Notes: a model not told the origin generated them from the sequence alone. A stretch of 64,000 nucleotides of DNA from Pontederia crassipes (GCA_030549335.1 CM060190.1:48560999-48624998); one strand, 5' to 3'. Numbered from the stretch's first letter, positions 36,001 through 49,260 are shown. Made by a program: numbers and translations.

Positions 36001-36461
36001 TACAACAATAACAACAAAGCCTTATCCCACTAGGTGGGGTCGGCTACATGGATCATACGACGCCATTCCGCTCTATTAGTGAAAATGATTTTTTACCACA
36101 GCATATGCATTATGCATGCGTCTGTCCTCCTAAACCCTGAGATTATTCTTGTTTCCAGCTTCACTCTGTCTTCCTTCATCTAAGGAAAGTGAGGCGAATG
36201 GCTGGGTTTCGCGATGGAAGAAGTAAAGCAGTGAAGGTGGAGTGGATCCTCAACTGGACTACTTTCTTTGTTCCGAGGGTTGGATGTCACATCCTTATCA
36301 CGTACAAGCTTATCATTGATGCATCCAAGTTTCCTACAGGTATTGAACTTCCATTGGCATTGTTTGGTATGGCCGGGATGAATTTGCTCAACTTGTTCCT
36401 GGGACGAGACCTCTTCCAAGCTTATAAACGTGAGCAAAGTCGGCAAAGACATGAGGACTGA
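33098..36461 (+). CDS. TLC-domain membrane protein (At5g14285-like)
   Basis: Three exons join in frame: 33098-33359, 34734-35011 and 36159-36461, with GT-AG introns. The 843-nt CDS gives 280 aa. It is a multi-pass membrane protein of the TRAM/LAG1/CLN8 (TLC) fold, whose members act in or sense membrane lipids; the plant At5g14285 group has no settled function. Hydrophobic helices start near residues 18 and 43. TLC landmarks are LLHSFITSA near residue 80, YFAYDQLDM (128-136), the HH pair at 152-153 in ILLHHLILL, and LVCELHSVFLHLRKV across the exon 2-3 junction. The C-terminus is cytosol-like and charged (KREQSRQRHED). Intron 2 contains a truncated retroposon. The start is the first ATG of the GC-rich exon. 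Confidence 0.92.
36002..36083 (-). mobile_element. 5'-truncated copy of the Au-SINE-like retroposon
   Basis: Read on the minus strand this is CACTAATAGAGCGGAATGGC, then GTAGCCGACCCCACCTAGTG and a (TTG)n-like tail. It matches only the 3' end of the element at 4314-4565. It sits in intron 2 of the TLC gene, antisense to it. No target duplication was found. Confidence 0.75.
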
Positions 36462-37636
36462 AAGCTTAATCCTACAGATCTATGTTATAAAGGATAAATG
36501 AGTTTGAATAAGGTACATATCGATTGAGATTCATCACATCCTTACACTAATGCTAGTTACTTGGAGAACGTAGCTGCTTGAAGCCTTCTTGTTTAAAATG
36601 GAGGCTCTTTTCTTTCTACTTTAAGTTTAGGTGTACTCGTTTTTGTTAGTTATACGTGAAAGTATATTGTATTATTTTTTTTCCTTCAAGTTTTAAGTTA
36701 TACAAACCAAGAAACGGCATTGTTGCTTTTCTCCTAAATCCTTTAAGAATTTATTTTCTTGTGCATCTTGAATCATTTGAAGAAGGTACATACGACATTG
36801 TCTTTTTACCCCCTCCAAAGGAAGTATATTCCCGGGTTGTCCCGTCCGGGACCATCCTTGAAATGAAAAGAATCCGCCCTACAGGATCGGGGCAAATTTC
36901 AAGAATTGAAATGTTGGACATTATAAGAATATAAATTCTATATTCATCTTTTAAGGTCGTGTGAAATTTTCTTATGTATTGGTATTTCGAAGATTAGTAT
37001 ATTGGTAAGATGTAGTCAATTTATGCTTATTAGTTTTTCTAAATGCCTATGGTTGCATATTTTTTTTAATTCATAAGGCAACATAAAATTAATATTGGAA
37101 TGCTCCAATTTTCCTTCAATTTGAAATTGGGACGTTCCAGTACCCGATGATTGGGACTTCTTTGTTTTTTTAAAAAAATGTTAATATGTGAGGATTGATC
37201 ACCCTGTAATAGTTGCATTATCACTACAAGGCAGAATTATTATCTTAAACCGGGCAGCTACTAGATTTCTGTCTGTACTGTTGTTTCTTTGCTGTTTTTT
37301 TTTTCTTTTTTTTACCTTGAATAGCTAGGTGAGGTCTGAACCGAACGTTTGGGGGCACTGTAATGTGTTTGACTTCCTTAATTTTGTTTTGGTTGAAACA
37401 CTTGAAGTTAATTTAAGTACCCAACTGTTCCGTCTGTCGCTTCATGCGTATGAACGCTGTCGTCATAAATTGAACAAAATTCAACTGTTCCGTCTGTCAC
37501 TTCATAGATATGACCTATAAAAAGACATAAAGTTATAAAGAACATATGTAAAATGACTGCAATAAATATAAAAATTATAGAAAAGTAAGCAACAAAGAAT
37601 ATTATTTTCATTAAACCTTGGTTAAAAGAGAAAAAA

Positions 37637-37708
37637 AGGTCTCACCGGGATTCGAACCCAGGTCGCCAGATTCAAAGTCTGGAGTGCTAACCACTACACC
37701 ATGAAACC
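37637..37708 (-). tRNA. tRNA-Gln (anticodon UUG)
   Basis: A 72-nt cloverleaf on the minus strand. The acceptor stem is GGTTTCA/TGAGACC with one T-G pair. The D arm region is GTGTAGTGGTTAGCAC, the anticodon arm CCAGA-CTTTGAA-TCTGG with anticodon TTG, and the T arm has GGTTCGAATCC. Both internal pol III promoter boxes are present, and a T-run immediately downstream on the minus strand serves as terminator. It has no intron. It is a standard nuclear plant tRNA-Gln. Confidence 0.96.
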
Positions 37709-38947
37709 AATTGATGTTAAGTTGATGACACAATAACTTCATATGTGTGATTTGCGAAGCTCACAATTTTTAATCATCTCCAAGAAGAATTGGGCAATTG
37801 GCCCCACTACTTTTGGGGGATTTGTTTGGGTCTAGTTTTCTTATATACTATTATTATTGAGGGCCATGACCCAACTTTTCAACCGAATAAAATATTTCTA
37901 GTATGTCATGTATTTTACCATTTGAATTTTCTAATTGAACTGATTAAAGTACGTGAAGCTGCTGCATACATAGTTCAAAAGGAATATAGAATAAAATTAT
38001 TCTTTAAAAAAATATTTCTGACAGTTTTTTCTTATAAACTTTGACATAAAAATCCCACTTACTTTTAGCCATAAGTCTTTATCATAGAAGAGTAGCCTTT
38101 ATCCTTTATTCCAAGTTCATTTGGCAATTTTAACTTTCATTGAGCTTATTTTCGCTCCTAAACTAAAAAAAAGAAAAGTTAGGCATTTTGTTACCTCTAA
38201 TATTGCATTGTGTTACCCCTAAAAAATACAAAGAAACAATTTTCTACTTCACCCCTGAGACTACGTATTGTTAAATTTTGTATCCAGTTACATTTTTCTA
38301 CTCACTATTATCAATTTTAAAAAATAAAAATACAGCTAAAATGACAAAAAAAAACATTTTTTTCAACTTTGTATCCCTAACTGTGTTGTTTTCGGGTTTT
38401 TAAAAGAAAATATAGTAATGGGTACAACGGTCATTTTCGTAATATTCAAATTTATATATGGAACTCCACTCCCCAAAATTCAACCCTTACTACGTAGCAA
38501 AGAGTTCTCTCTGGTGTGCTAAAATATTTTATGACACAAGTCCAAAGAGACATCGACGAAAATATAAAATAATATACAAAATAATGAACAAAGGTGGCCG
38601 CACTAAATACTAAGGCAATATCAAATACAATGCATAATCCTCATAGTATACAAAGTTGTTACTACAACTTAAGTTCAACATAAAGAGTCAATATTATAAA
38701 ACATGTAAGATCCATGTGTTACAACACTCAAATTGTCTTAGCAAAAATTATTTACCTGCGCGTGAAAAACATAACATTTAGATGTCATATTTGATAAACA
38801 TGATAGAAAGATTTACTGAAATATTATTCAGCACAATTATGACATTAGAATTAGAGGTAAATCATTATGAATTTATTGGTAGTTCACAATATTACAATGA
38901 GATTAATTGAATTTAATGTTCGATATTGGTAGGATCAATCATCGGTT

Positions 38948-41425
38948 CACTACAAGAAAATTATCAATTTACGACGGACAATTTTTGACGGACAACAATC
39001 CTTCACATTTATCGATGACATTTGCGACTGATAGAAAAAACCTTCCAAAATATCGAGAATTTAATGTTTGATATTAGTAGGATCAATCATCGGTTCACTA
39101 TAAGAAAATTATCAATTTACGACGGACAATTTTTGACGGACAACAATCCTTCACATTTACCGATGACATTTACAACTGATAGAAAAAACCTTCTGAAATA
39201 CCGAGGGCCAAAATATACTTCACTACTCTAGACGAAAAATACTCGTCGGTAAGTTACCAACGGATATATCCTTCTGAATTATCGAGGAATTTAAATCCGT
39301 CAGTAATTACGAAGGCCAGACTCATCAGTAATTATATTCATAATAATATATATGTGATCTAATATAAGTATATATTTAATATTTTATTATTAAAATTACT
39401 GACGGGTCTAGACTTCGAAATTACCGAGGAATATTTATCTGTTGGTAATTCCGAAAATTAGGACAATTGGTAATTAATTTTTATAATAATATATATGTAA
39501 TGTAGTACTAATATATTCTTAATATTTTATTATTTTAATTATCGACGGACCTAGCTTTCGGAATCACCAACGGATCAATATCCCTCGGTAATTCCGAAGG
39601 CTAAGCCCGTCGATAACTAAAATAATAATTTATTAGCAATGTTTATAATATAATATAATGCATATTTCTTACATTTACTTTATTATTTTATTGATGCATT
39701 AATATAATATAATATATTAAATAAATTTTCATTATTTTTCATTTTCTCATAATTGTCTTTAATATTTTATCTTTTTACTCATTTCCTTTAATATATTTAT
39801 AGGTATAGAATATAGATTATAAATAAATTAAGAATATAAAATAGAAGAGTTTTAATAAAATTAAATTATGTTAACTTCCTACACGAGATATAACTAATTT
39901 TAATCACAATATAAAAAATTTTAAAACAATATAAATTATAAGATATAACTAATTTTAATCACAATATAATAATATTTTATATACAAACCTTGATAAAAAA
40001 TATTATTATTTTAATTACCGACTATTATTTCCATCGTAATTATCGATGGACTCCAAATATTGGGTAATTCTGAAGGATTTTTTTATAAATGTTTATAATA
40101 TAATACATATCTATTTTATATTTATTTATAATATTTATAATATTTTTGGTCATATATATTAACACATATAATATTATTAATGTTTAATGATAATATTATA
40201 TATAAACATCGATAATAAATAATATTATTTTTATTACCGACGGACAAATTTTTTTGATAATTTTGAAAAATTATCCTTCGATAAATAAAAAATATTATTT
40301 TTCATCAATGTTTGTATATAAAATATTATTATTAAATATGAATAATATTATATGTATTGATATTAATTATATGTATTAATATATATGATTATAAACATTA
40401 ATAATATATTATTATATCATAAATATTTTAATTAAATGGAAGAGAGATATGTATTATATTATAAACATTAATAATAAATTATTATTTTATTTACGAAGGA
40501 TAATTATTTTGGAATTATCGAAGGCTTTAATTTGAAGGACTTGCCATCGATAATTAAAATAATATCATTTATTATCTACGTTTATATAATATTATCAATA
40601 AACATTAATATTTTAATATTAGTCGTTTAGATATAATATAAATTTAATAATGATATATTTCAAAACACATAATTTTTTATAAATACATAAAATAATAAAA
40701 TAACTTGAATAACTTGGTTTAGATCTAATATGAATTTTTTTTTATATATATTTATATCTATGAATGGGTAAATAAATAAATGAAAAAATGGGTGGTATTG
40801 CAATTTGAACTTGCAACCACATGGAAGTAGTGGATCCTATCTAGCAGAAAACAATTTGTCAAATGTGATTGAAAGTGTCTATATATTATATTTTAATATT
40901 ATACACATAATATAAGATAAAATATATATAATATAAATGTTTATAATATAATACATATCTATCTTTCCATTTATTTATAATATAATATTATTAATGTTTT
41001 TAGTCATATATATTAATATATGTAATATTATTAATGTTTAATAATAAGATTTTATATAAAAATATTAATAATAAAAAATATTATTTTTATTACCGATGAG
41101 TAATTCCGTTGAAATTACCGAAGTTAATTATATGTATTAATATATATGATTATAAACATTAATAATATAATATTATATTTATTTTAAGTAAATGGAAGAG
41201 AGATATGTATTATATTATAAACATTAATAATAAATTATTATTATATTTGCCGAAGGATTTAACATCCGTCGATAATTTCGAAGGAATTACCCGTCGGTAA
41301 TTAAAATAACATAATTTATTATCGATGTTTATATATATAATATTGTCATTATATATTAATATTTTAATATTAGTCGTTTAGATCTAATATTAATTTAGTA
41401 ATGATTAATTTCAAACCACATAAGT
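38948..41425. mobile_element. CACTA-like element end and derived repeat cluster
   Basis: The left end CACTACAAGAAAAT at 38948 is the canonical CACTA (En/Spm) terminus, followed by many short subterminal words such as TTACCGACGG, GTCGGTAATT and CCGAAGG in both orientations through 41320. The first 148 bp, including about 40 bp outside the terminus, are tandemly duplicated (second terminus CACTATAAGAAAAT at 39096). Internally a block of several hundred bp (about 40085-40672) recurs at about 40930-41425. No transposase and no matching right terminus were found, so it is a decayed or incomplete element. Confidence 0.65.
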
Positions 41426-41429
41426 CAAG

Positions 41430-43080
41430 TTTCGTGTCCACTGAGTACCGAGCATTCAAGAGATACACCTGAGGTAAGGAGGCTGTGGTTGGCTCACGTT
41501 TGACTCAGGGAAATGTGGATCACCCTTCCGGGCAGAATGCATGATCTCGGTTTCTTCAAGGTGGTTTAGACATTTTCAAAGGAGAAGATAAATAAAATGA
41601 ACACATCGATGGTGAAATAGAAGCACACGATCATCCTTTGTAACAGTTTAAGTTAATCCCAAATCTCTGACTCAATTCAGTCGTTTATTGTCAAAAAATC
41701 CGGACGGAGCGTAACCTTTTCAGGCCGCGATTCAAAGGATGAACGACGTCTAACCCAAATCAGTTAAGAATTCATCACTGATCTTGCGAAAACCAAATCA
41801 CTGTTTGCCTTAAGTTAGATTTCTCTAGGTTTGGTCGCAATTGAGATTATAATATCCCTACGGTCGGGGGTGCAAGGTAGCAGATGATTCAGAAAACTCC
41901 TCATTGCTTACGACTGCGAGGAAAATGAAAATCACGCAGGGAACTATCTTCACCCAGGCTTGATTTTTCTACATTCGGTCACGATAGAACCTATAACGTC
42001 CCTATGGTTGGGGTGCAAGGTGAAGATTATTCACGAGCTCAAATCAATGCACAGATAAAAAAGGTAAAGAGTTATACAATGAAATAGAGATCAAACAATA
42101 TCATTAAACATGAATGAAGCTAAGCATTCGGTTCAAATCATTAAAAGCATCAAAGAAGAATAAGAATAGAGTTACGAAGGCCATGATCAACATCCTCCAA
42201 CCACTAGTTGGTTGGTTAATCGCACATTATGAAAACTAGGAAAGAAGAAAAAGAAGAAACGAAAATACAAGAGAAGAAAGAAGGGAGGCTGCTAGTGCAG
42301 CCTCCTCTCCAACCTCTTTCAGTGAAATTAGAACGATTGAAACCAAGAACCCTCTTCAAGGTTGCCTTTAGCACCCTTTTATAGCCTCACTCTTACTGCT
42401 AATTTCCAGTGGGATTTTTGACATTTAGTGCCTTCAGATGCTTGATAGGAAACTTCCTTCTTGCAGCTAAAGGAATCTGTTGTGGTTTTGGTTGTTGCTG
42501 TGGTTCTTCATGCTCTTGTGGTCTTGCATGCCACCTATCTATTTGTCCTAGCAAAAAGGAATTTTCTTGTGGTCCTTCATTGTTGCCTTTTACTAGGTGG
42601 CACCACTGCCTTGTAGTCTTTTTGTTGTCCACATCTGTCCACAAAGGTGTAGAGAAAGCTTTCTCTCTTTTGTGTGCAATGGAGTCTGCCATGCTGATGT
42701 GAAAATGCATGTTTTCATTTGTTGTTTGCTGCTTTGAACAGCTGGACAGATGAACTAGTTGTCTATTTTCAAATTTGTTTAAGTGTCTAGGTTGGAAAAA
42801 TACATCTGTGTTCCCCATATGCGTGTGTGCGTGCGGGAGCATACACCTGAATATCCCTATGAATTATTGATTGAGATTTCTGCATGGAAAGCAAATCAAC
42901 ACAAGTAAAAATATTCCAAAAATATAATATTTAGAAGATGGATGTGGATAAATGATAAAAGTTACATTTCAATAATAATAAAGCATGTGTTCAAGCATGA
43001 TAATATAGTAAACATGAAATAGATGCATATTGAACATAGATGAAAAGTATACATAATTTCTCCACATTAGTATTCTACTC
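41430..43080. other. Unassigned segment with an internal duplication
   Basis: The composition is more balanced than the CACTA cluster to its left. Two related blocks, TTTGGTCGCAATTGAGATTA...ATCCCTACGGTCGGGGGTGC (about 41829-41876) and TTCGGTCACGATAGAACCTA...GTCCCTATGGTTGGGGTGC (about 41974-42020), lie about 145 bp apart. A TATA-like CCTTTTATAGCC is near 42377. Open frames at 42399-42842 on both strands show no known domain. It could be an LTR, but TG...CA ends and target duplications were not found. Confidence 0.35.
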
Positions 43081-43299
43081 GCATGGCACGAGGCGAATAC
43101 CAAGGTTACGGTGGTAAGTCTGGGATCACAATACCTTCACGCTATAGTTACTTTTGACAATTTTGTCTTTTCTCTTCACTTGTATATACGCTAGCATGAG
43201 AACTGCGCTCTGGTGTCAGCTTTTTGCCTTCTCTTTCGATGACATACCCTAGACGGTTCCCAGAGACTTTAACTCAGTCATCTCTCACACAGAAAAAGT

Positions 43300-46200
43300 T
43301 AGGGGTAAGCCTTTCTCCTATACTAGATCTGTCCTCTCCCTCATTGGACTTATTGCCTCACAGGGTTTTCTAGATGTTCCTGGAAATGACTCCCTCCTTA
43401 CATGGTCCAATAATCGTAGTGGAGCGGCCAGATTTCGTTGTCTGCTTGACTGCGTCTTCATCAACTCCCACTGGTTACTTCTTTTCCCAAATATGTCTCT
43501 TAAACTAAATGATGCTCCGATCACTCACCTTTACTTGTTGAGATAACTCTACCTAGGAAAAAAACCAAAAGCTTTAAATTGGAACATTTCTGGTTAGAAC
43601 ACGAGGAAACACTTACCATTATTAAACATGTATGGGACTCGCTGCCCCTGGTCAGGGATCTTCTCAAGCACTTAGGAAGTTAAAACGAAGATATGAAAAT
43701 GAAATCGAACACACAGCTAGGCTCTCTTGAACTTAGACTGCATGAGGTAAAAAATGACATTAGCATCCTGGAAGAGAGATAATGGAGTAGACTTAACTAT
43801 TGTAGTTTACTCAAATTACGATCTCTATAACACCTGCATTCGGCCTTGATACGCCAAATCACATTGAAATGATGGAGCAAATCACGAGTCAAATGATTAG
43901 AACATTGGGATAAGAGCTCACGTTTTTTCCACCTTACTACCATTACTAGACATCGTCAGAACTTAATCACCGAACTTATTGACCCACTCAACCCTGCAAA
44001 TAAGATCTCAGACGACAATTGCATCCTTTAAGCCTTTGCCCAACACTATATGGACCTTTGGGGTCCATCGGGAACACCAAATACCCCCCTTTTAGACTGG
44101 ACGAACCTACCCTGTATCCCTGTCAGCTGCCAGGATTCCCTTGCGGCCCTTGCCAGGATTCCCTTGTGTCCCCCATCACTCCTAGGGAGATTAAAGAGGC
44201 TTTCTAGGGAATGCCTTTAGGAAAAGCCCCAAGTCCTAATGGTTTCACAGTTGAGTTATATAAGACCTAGTGGGTAACTGTTGGCCAAATAGTTACAAAT
44301 GAAATCCTAAACTTTTTTACTACTAGGAACCTAACATCTCACTGGTGCAATACAAAATTGATTTTTATCCCTAAATGCACTATGTAATGTCTTGCACCGT
44401 GTGGTGGCAAAAATTCTTGCATCTCGTCTTAAGCTCACACTGCCTCAAACAATCGACCCTGCTTAAACCGCCTTCATTGTAGGGCGTTTCATGCATGATA
44501 ACATCCTCATGGTCCAAGAATCGCTCACTCACTATGCGTTGGTCGTAAGAAATTTATAATTCTTAAAGCAGATATGCGTGTGTCCTGGAATGCTATTTTG
44601 AACATTCTTGCCATTATGAATTATCCAAATGTCTTTATTAATTGGAATAAAGCATGTATTTCATCACCGGTCTTTCACTACACTATCAATGGTAGCAATT
44701 CTCTTCCCTTTACGGGACATAAAGGTATTAGACAAGGTGATCCATTCTCTCCTTATTTATTTATCCTTGTTACGCAAATCCTTTCAATCATGCTAAATGA
44801 AAGCACAACTACAGGCAAAATCCAACCTTTCAGGATAAACTCCTTCACTTGTAGTCATTTACTTTACGCTGATGATCTTCTTATTTGTACTGCTGCAAAT
44901 GTCAAGAATTGTAAAATGATAATACTTATGAAATATCACGACCTAACAAATCAGATTATAAATTCAGAAAAGTTGGCGATTTATTTCCCTCCAAAACTAC
45001 ATTGTTGTCGAAAATAGGCCACTTGCAGAGAATTGAATATCATGACCGGTACCTTTCCTTTCTTATATCTTGGCGTCCCAATCTCTTATAAGTACATTCC
45101 TAGTAAACACCGTATACTTATAGACAAACTTTCGAAAATGCTCTCTGGATGGAAAAATAAATTACTTAATCAAGCAGGAAGAACAACACTAATCAAATCA
45201 GTTCTAAACTCATTACCTATTCATGCATTTAGCTCTTGTTAGGGGAGGGATCTTAAAGCTAATTGGTAATGGTAGCTCGACAAATGTGATGTGCGATCCC
45301 TAGATTTTCACCTGTCCTTTAAACTTGATGCCTACATATGTAAATGTGCATGTATCTCTTATTGACATTACGTTTGCTGATCTTATTCTAGACTCTTCAT
45401 GGAATGAAAACTTGCTAAATGAAATTTTTGGCCCGTCGCTTGTTTTGGCTATCACCTCTATATGCTTGTCCATCTTTGCCTGTGATAACAGGTGGATATG
45501 CACCATGGATCCCCATGTCCATGCATCCATAAGAACCATTTATAATTATTTGTGCAATAGGGCAACTCCACTACTGACGATTGGGGAGCCTTCCTAGATT
45601 GCGACATGGAGCATTTTATTTCCTAAAAAAAATAGTCCTTTCTCTGGAAATTAAAACATGGCCGGCTTCCTACTCTTGACCTTATTTCAAGATTTAACAA
45701 TATGATTAACCCTACATGTGTTCTTTGTGGCACTTCGGTGGAAAGCGATGCACACTTATTTTTTTACTGTCCTGCCTTTAATGCTTATTGGCATCTGTTT
45801 TATCATAAAGTACATCATGTTTTCTCAAACCGATAAACTTGGCATTTGGGTACTTGGATGAGGAGGGATCGACCCTTTAGCTCCGTTCTCGGACAATCCT
45901 GAGATCCCTTTTTGTTTATTCTTTATGGAACATTTGGATTATGAGGAATGAGGCTCACTTCCAATCCAAGTTTGGTGTCATCTCGATAGTCTGGGAGAGA
46001 GCCCTAGCCCCATCCCCCACCCCCCTCCCCCCCGTGGATCCTTTTGTGGGTTCGGAGAAGCAGGGGTGCTAGCTATATCATCAGATTTTATTCAAGCACT
46101 TTTTTGTGTGCAGGGGCTTTCTCTGTAAAGGCAAGCTCAGTGTTAGAGACAGAGACATGGGGACTTATGAGGGGGATCCAGCAATGCAGCCAGCTTGGCT

Positions 46201-46495
46201 ACACTCACCTCATCTGCAGCTCCGATTCGGCAACCCTTCAACAAATTGTAGCACGCGTCACAATCTGTCCATGGAAGATTTTATATGACTTACACAATAC
46301 CTGACACTTCATAGAAGACTTTCAAGACTTTAAATGTATTCACATATATAGGGAGGCAAATTAGACCGCCAATTTTTTGACAAATAGGGGCCGGCTTTTG
46401 GGATCAGATGTTTTTTGGGATGGAGGAGCCCCTTAACATTTTGTACTAGGATAACTCCATGTTATATTTTAATAGATAATCTTGTTCCTTAAAAA
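43300..46495 (+). pseudogene. L1-type LINE retrotransposon, decayed
   Basis: Domains appear in LINE ORF2 order on the plus strand, split by stops and frameshifts. The endonuclease C-terminus is near 43360-43480 (LLTWSNNRSGAARFR). The start of the RT is near 44212 (GKAPSPNGFTVELYKT). The RT core at 44574-45017 has GIRQGDPFSPYLF and the catalytic LLYADDLL. The thumb region at 45033-45242 has FLYLGVPI and LLNQAGRTTLIKSVLNS. The zinc domain near 45640-45800 has CVLCGTSVESDAHLFFYC. An RNase H-like end at 46044-46304 has ETETWGLMRGIQQCSQLG. It ends in a short poly(A) near 46490. Its 5' end and target duplication are not resolved. Confidence 0.88.
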
Positions 46496-46719
46496 AAAAG
46501 ATATGCTAGAACCATAGTGTAGTTTGGTAATTCTGGACATCAGTAGATTTGCTAGAATCGTACTGTACTCCCGTGGGATTGTAATATGATACCTAAAGTT
46601 TATATTGATAACATATGGCTAAAGTTAATCAAAATTAAATATTAGACGACTCATGCCATGATTTGATTAGAATTAGGAGTGCAGAGACACAAAACTTTAG
46701 CATTCAAATCCATCTGAGG

Positions 46720-48134
46720 CACTACAACAAATATGGGAATTACAAATGACTTCGATTGTCTGTAATTACCCCGAAAACCTTCGTTTTCGACGGAATTGGG
46801 ACGTCTGAGAAATGGTCGTCGCAAATTAATTTTCGACGGTTGGAAAAGAAACGCTGGAAATTTCGACGGATTTTCGACGGTCACGATCGCCGATATTTGC
46901 GGCGGTCGACAAAACCGTCAAAAATTCGGCGGTCTTGACCGCCGATATTTGCGGTGGTCGACCGCCAAAGTTTCGATGGTTTCGTCGACCGTCGCAAATA
47001 TCGGCGATTGCTATCGTCGAAAATTTCGGTGGTCATCCGGCGACCGCCGAAGTTTCGGTAGTCAAAACCATCGCAAAGAATTTTTACAACATAAAAAAAT
47101 TAGCCGGTCGGCGGCCAGATTCGGCCGCCAGGCGGTCAACGCCAGCAGTCGAGATCCGACCGCCAGCGGTCGAGCGGCCGGATCCAGCCGCCAGCCGGCC
47201 GAGGTTGGATCCGACCGGTCGCCCGTGGCCAGATCCAATCGATCCGGCCGCCAGAGACTGGATTCGGCTGCTGGCGATCCGGGCCGGAGAGAAAGAGAGA
47301 GAGAGAGAGACGCCGGCGGGAGAGGGTCGCCGGCGGTCAATGCTTGACGATTGCTCAGAGGCTCGCCAGCCGGGAGAGGGAGAGAGAGAGGAGAGGAGGG
47401 AGAGAGGGGAGGAGGAAAGAAATAAGAGAGGGGTATTATATATATAGGTTCAAAAATGAGAAAGCGGGAAAACGAAAAAAAATGGGATAATAAAATTTTA
47501 ATTACCGACGGCTCTGGCCATCGGAAAAGCATATATTAATTATTTTTAAAGTTATCGACGATTGTGACCGTTGAAAATTATTTAATTATAAAAATAAAAT
47601 ACTATATTTAGTTATATATAATATTTATTTTTTATTTTACCGACGATTTGAAGAATCGCTAATTATTATCGACGCTCGAAACCGTCGAAAATTATGACAT
47701 TTGGACTGTTGCAAATTATATTAATAAAATATTCCTCATATTATATTATTATACATTTATCGATGGTTACGACCGTCGGAAATTGTGACGGATGGATAAC
47801 CGTCGAAAATATCGACGTTCCTAATCGTCAAAAAATAAAATAATAATATAATAAATTACATAATTTATTATTTTTATTTTCGAAGGTCATGACCGTCGGA
47901 AAATCCGTCGAAAATTACGACGGATGGGTATCCGTCGAAAATATCCATATTCCTAATCGTCAAAAAATAAAATAATAATATAACAAATTATATAATTTAT
48001 TATTTTCATTTCCGACTGTTGTAATCGTCAAAAAATCCGTCGAAAATATTTTCGTCGCAAAATTCGTCGCAAATTGCGATGAATTTCTATCCGTCGGAAA
48101 TTGCCCGTTGGAAAATGACAATTTTCTTGTAGTG
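46720..48134. mobile_element. Non-autonomous CACTA transposon
   Basis: The left terminus CACTACAACAAATATGGG and the right terminus ATTTTCTTGTAGTG (inverse CACTACAAGAAAAT) bound a 1,415-bp element. Subterminal TTTCGACGGT and CCGTCGAAAATT words crowd both ends in both orientations, typical of transposase binding sites. The middle (about 47100-47440) is GC-rich with a (GA)n stretch and holds only compositional open frames. The 3-bp flanks are AGG and AGA, so the target duplication is imperfect. It carries no transposase. Confidence 0.85.
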
Positions 48135-48625
48135 AGACTTTTATTAGCATCATGGTTAGTCTTCTAAGAACATCCTAATAGTCATTATAAGCATCTCAAA
48201 CCAAACATGTATAGTTCATCATTAATGGTAAGTCAACAAGCATGTAATTAAGTACTATAAATCAATATACTTTACTTGGACATCATAGAGGAAGAATACA
48301 TACCGATGTATATAGGTTCAAATGTCTAAATATTCCAATCTAACAAAGCATCCCAGGTTCATTGTTTGGTCCCGTTAAACACACCTCTTTGGATGATTGA
48401 TTCTTGTGCCGTAGCCCCGGCCTCTCCTTCTTCTTTCGGTATTCTCCGGTTCCTGGACCCGACCTCACCGGTGTCGCCCCTCACTTTGCCTATCCAGCCA
48501 CGGAGAGAGAAAGAGGGCAGAGAGGAACGAAAGGTGGCAGATGGGGAAGATCAGTGCACGAGTTTTTGAAGAAATAAAAATATTTCCTGAGATTTAAATG
48601 CTACATAATTCCTCCCCATTGCCTC
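48135..48625. other. Intergenic DNA, no gene seen
   Basis: A short GC-richer patch near 48400-48540 holds a small open frame with no recognisable domain. Nothing else is supported. Confidence 0.5.
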
Positions 48626-49260
48626 GGCTGTATTTGGAATCAGAACTTGAGTCAGAACTTGGCCTAAGTTCCGATATTTTTTGCCAAACACCATACGTGA
48701 AATTTTGGTCACGTGATGATTATTCTCTTTTTTGAAGAACATTAAGTTCTCGTCGGAGGCGAGAACTTGCAATATTCTCGCCTCTAGCGAGAACACACTA
48801 CCTTTTTTTTAGCTTTTCTTTTTCCTTTTTTTTCAATTCTTTATTACTATAATATTATTTACTTTATAAAATAAAATTTTTAATGAATATTTTTAATAAA
48901 ATTATATTATTAAAAACACATGAAAATAAAACATTATAATATTCTTATTTTTTATAATATATACACAATTTTTTATAAATATAAATTATAATATTAATAT
49001 AAGTATTTTTATAAATAATTATTTAACTAAATAAAAAACAATATTTTATTTTATTATAAATTTATATATAATAAACTAATAAATTATATTCTTAATTCTT
49101 ACTTTTTATTCAAACACTTACTAAAACTTATCTATCAAATCAATTTTTCAAATTCTCATTATTATACTTTTCAATCAAACACTACACATGAACTATTATA
49201 TCAAATCAATTACTTTTTTAGAACTAACTAGAATTACAAATTCTCAATCCAAACACAGCC
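48626..49260. mobile_element. MITE-like inverted-repeat element
   Basis: The left end GGCTGTATTTGGAATCAGAA and the right end, read in reverse, GGCTGTGTTTGGATTGAGAA form about 24-bp terminal inverted repeats with a few mismatches. The interior is AT-rich and non-coding. Such GTGTTTGGAT-ended elements are very common in plant genomes. The flanking target duplication is ambiguous, so the superfamily is not assigned. Confidence 0.65.

Noticed and set aside
37421-37506. Short repeat AACTGTTCCGTCTGTC occurring twice near the tRNA gene
   Set aside because: Two copies of about 25 bp without other structure; too little to call an element.
42399-42842. 147-codon minus-strand frame with Gln-rich end, and a Cys-rich plus-strand frame opposite
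   Set aside because: Both come from the same stretch of GTTGTGG-type words. No family, splice context or codon bias supports either.
47062-47532. Overlapping frames on both strands rich in Arg, Pro and Ser
   Set aside because: They sit in the GC-rich middle of a non-autonomous CACTA element and encode only compositional sequence.
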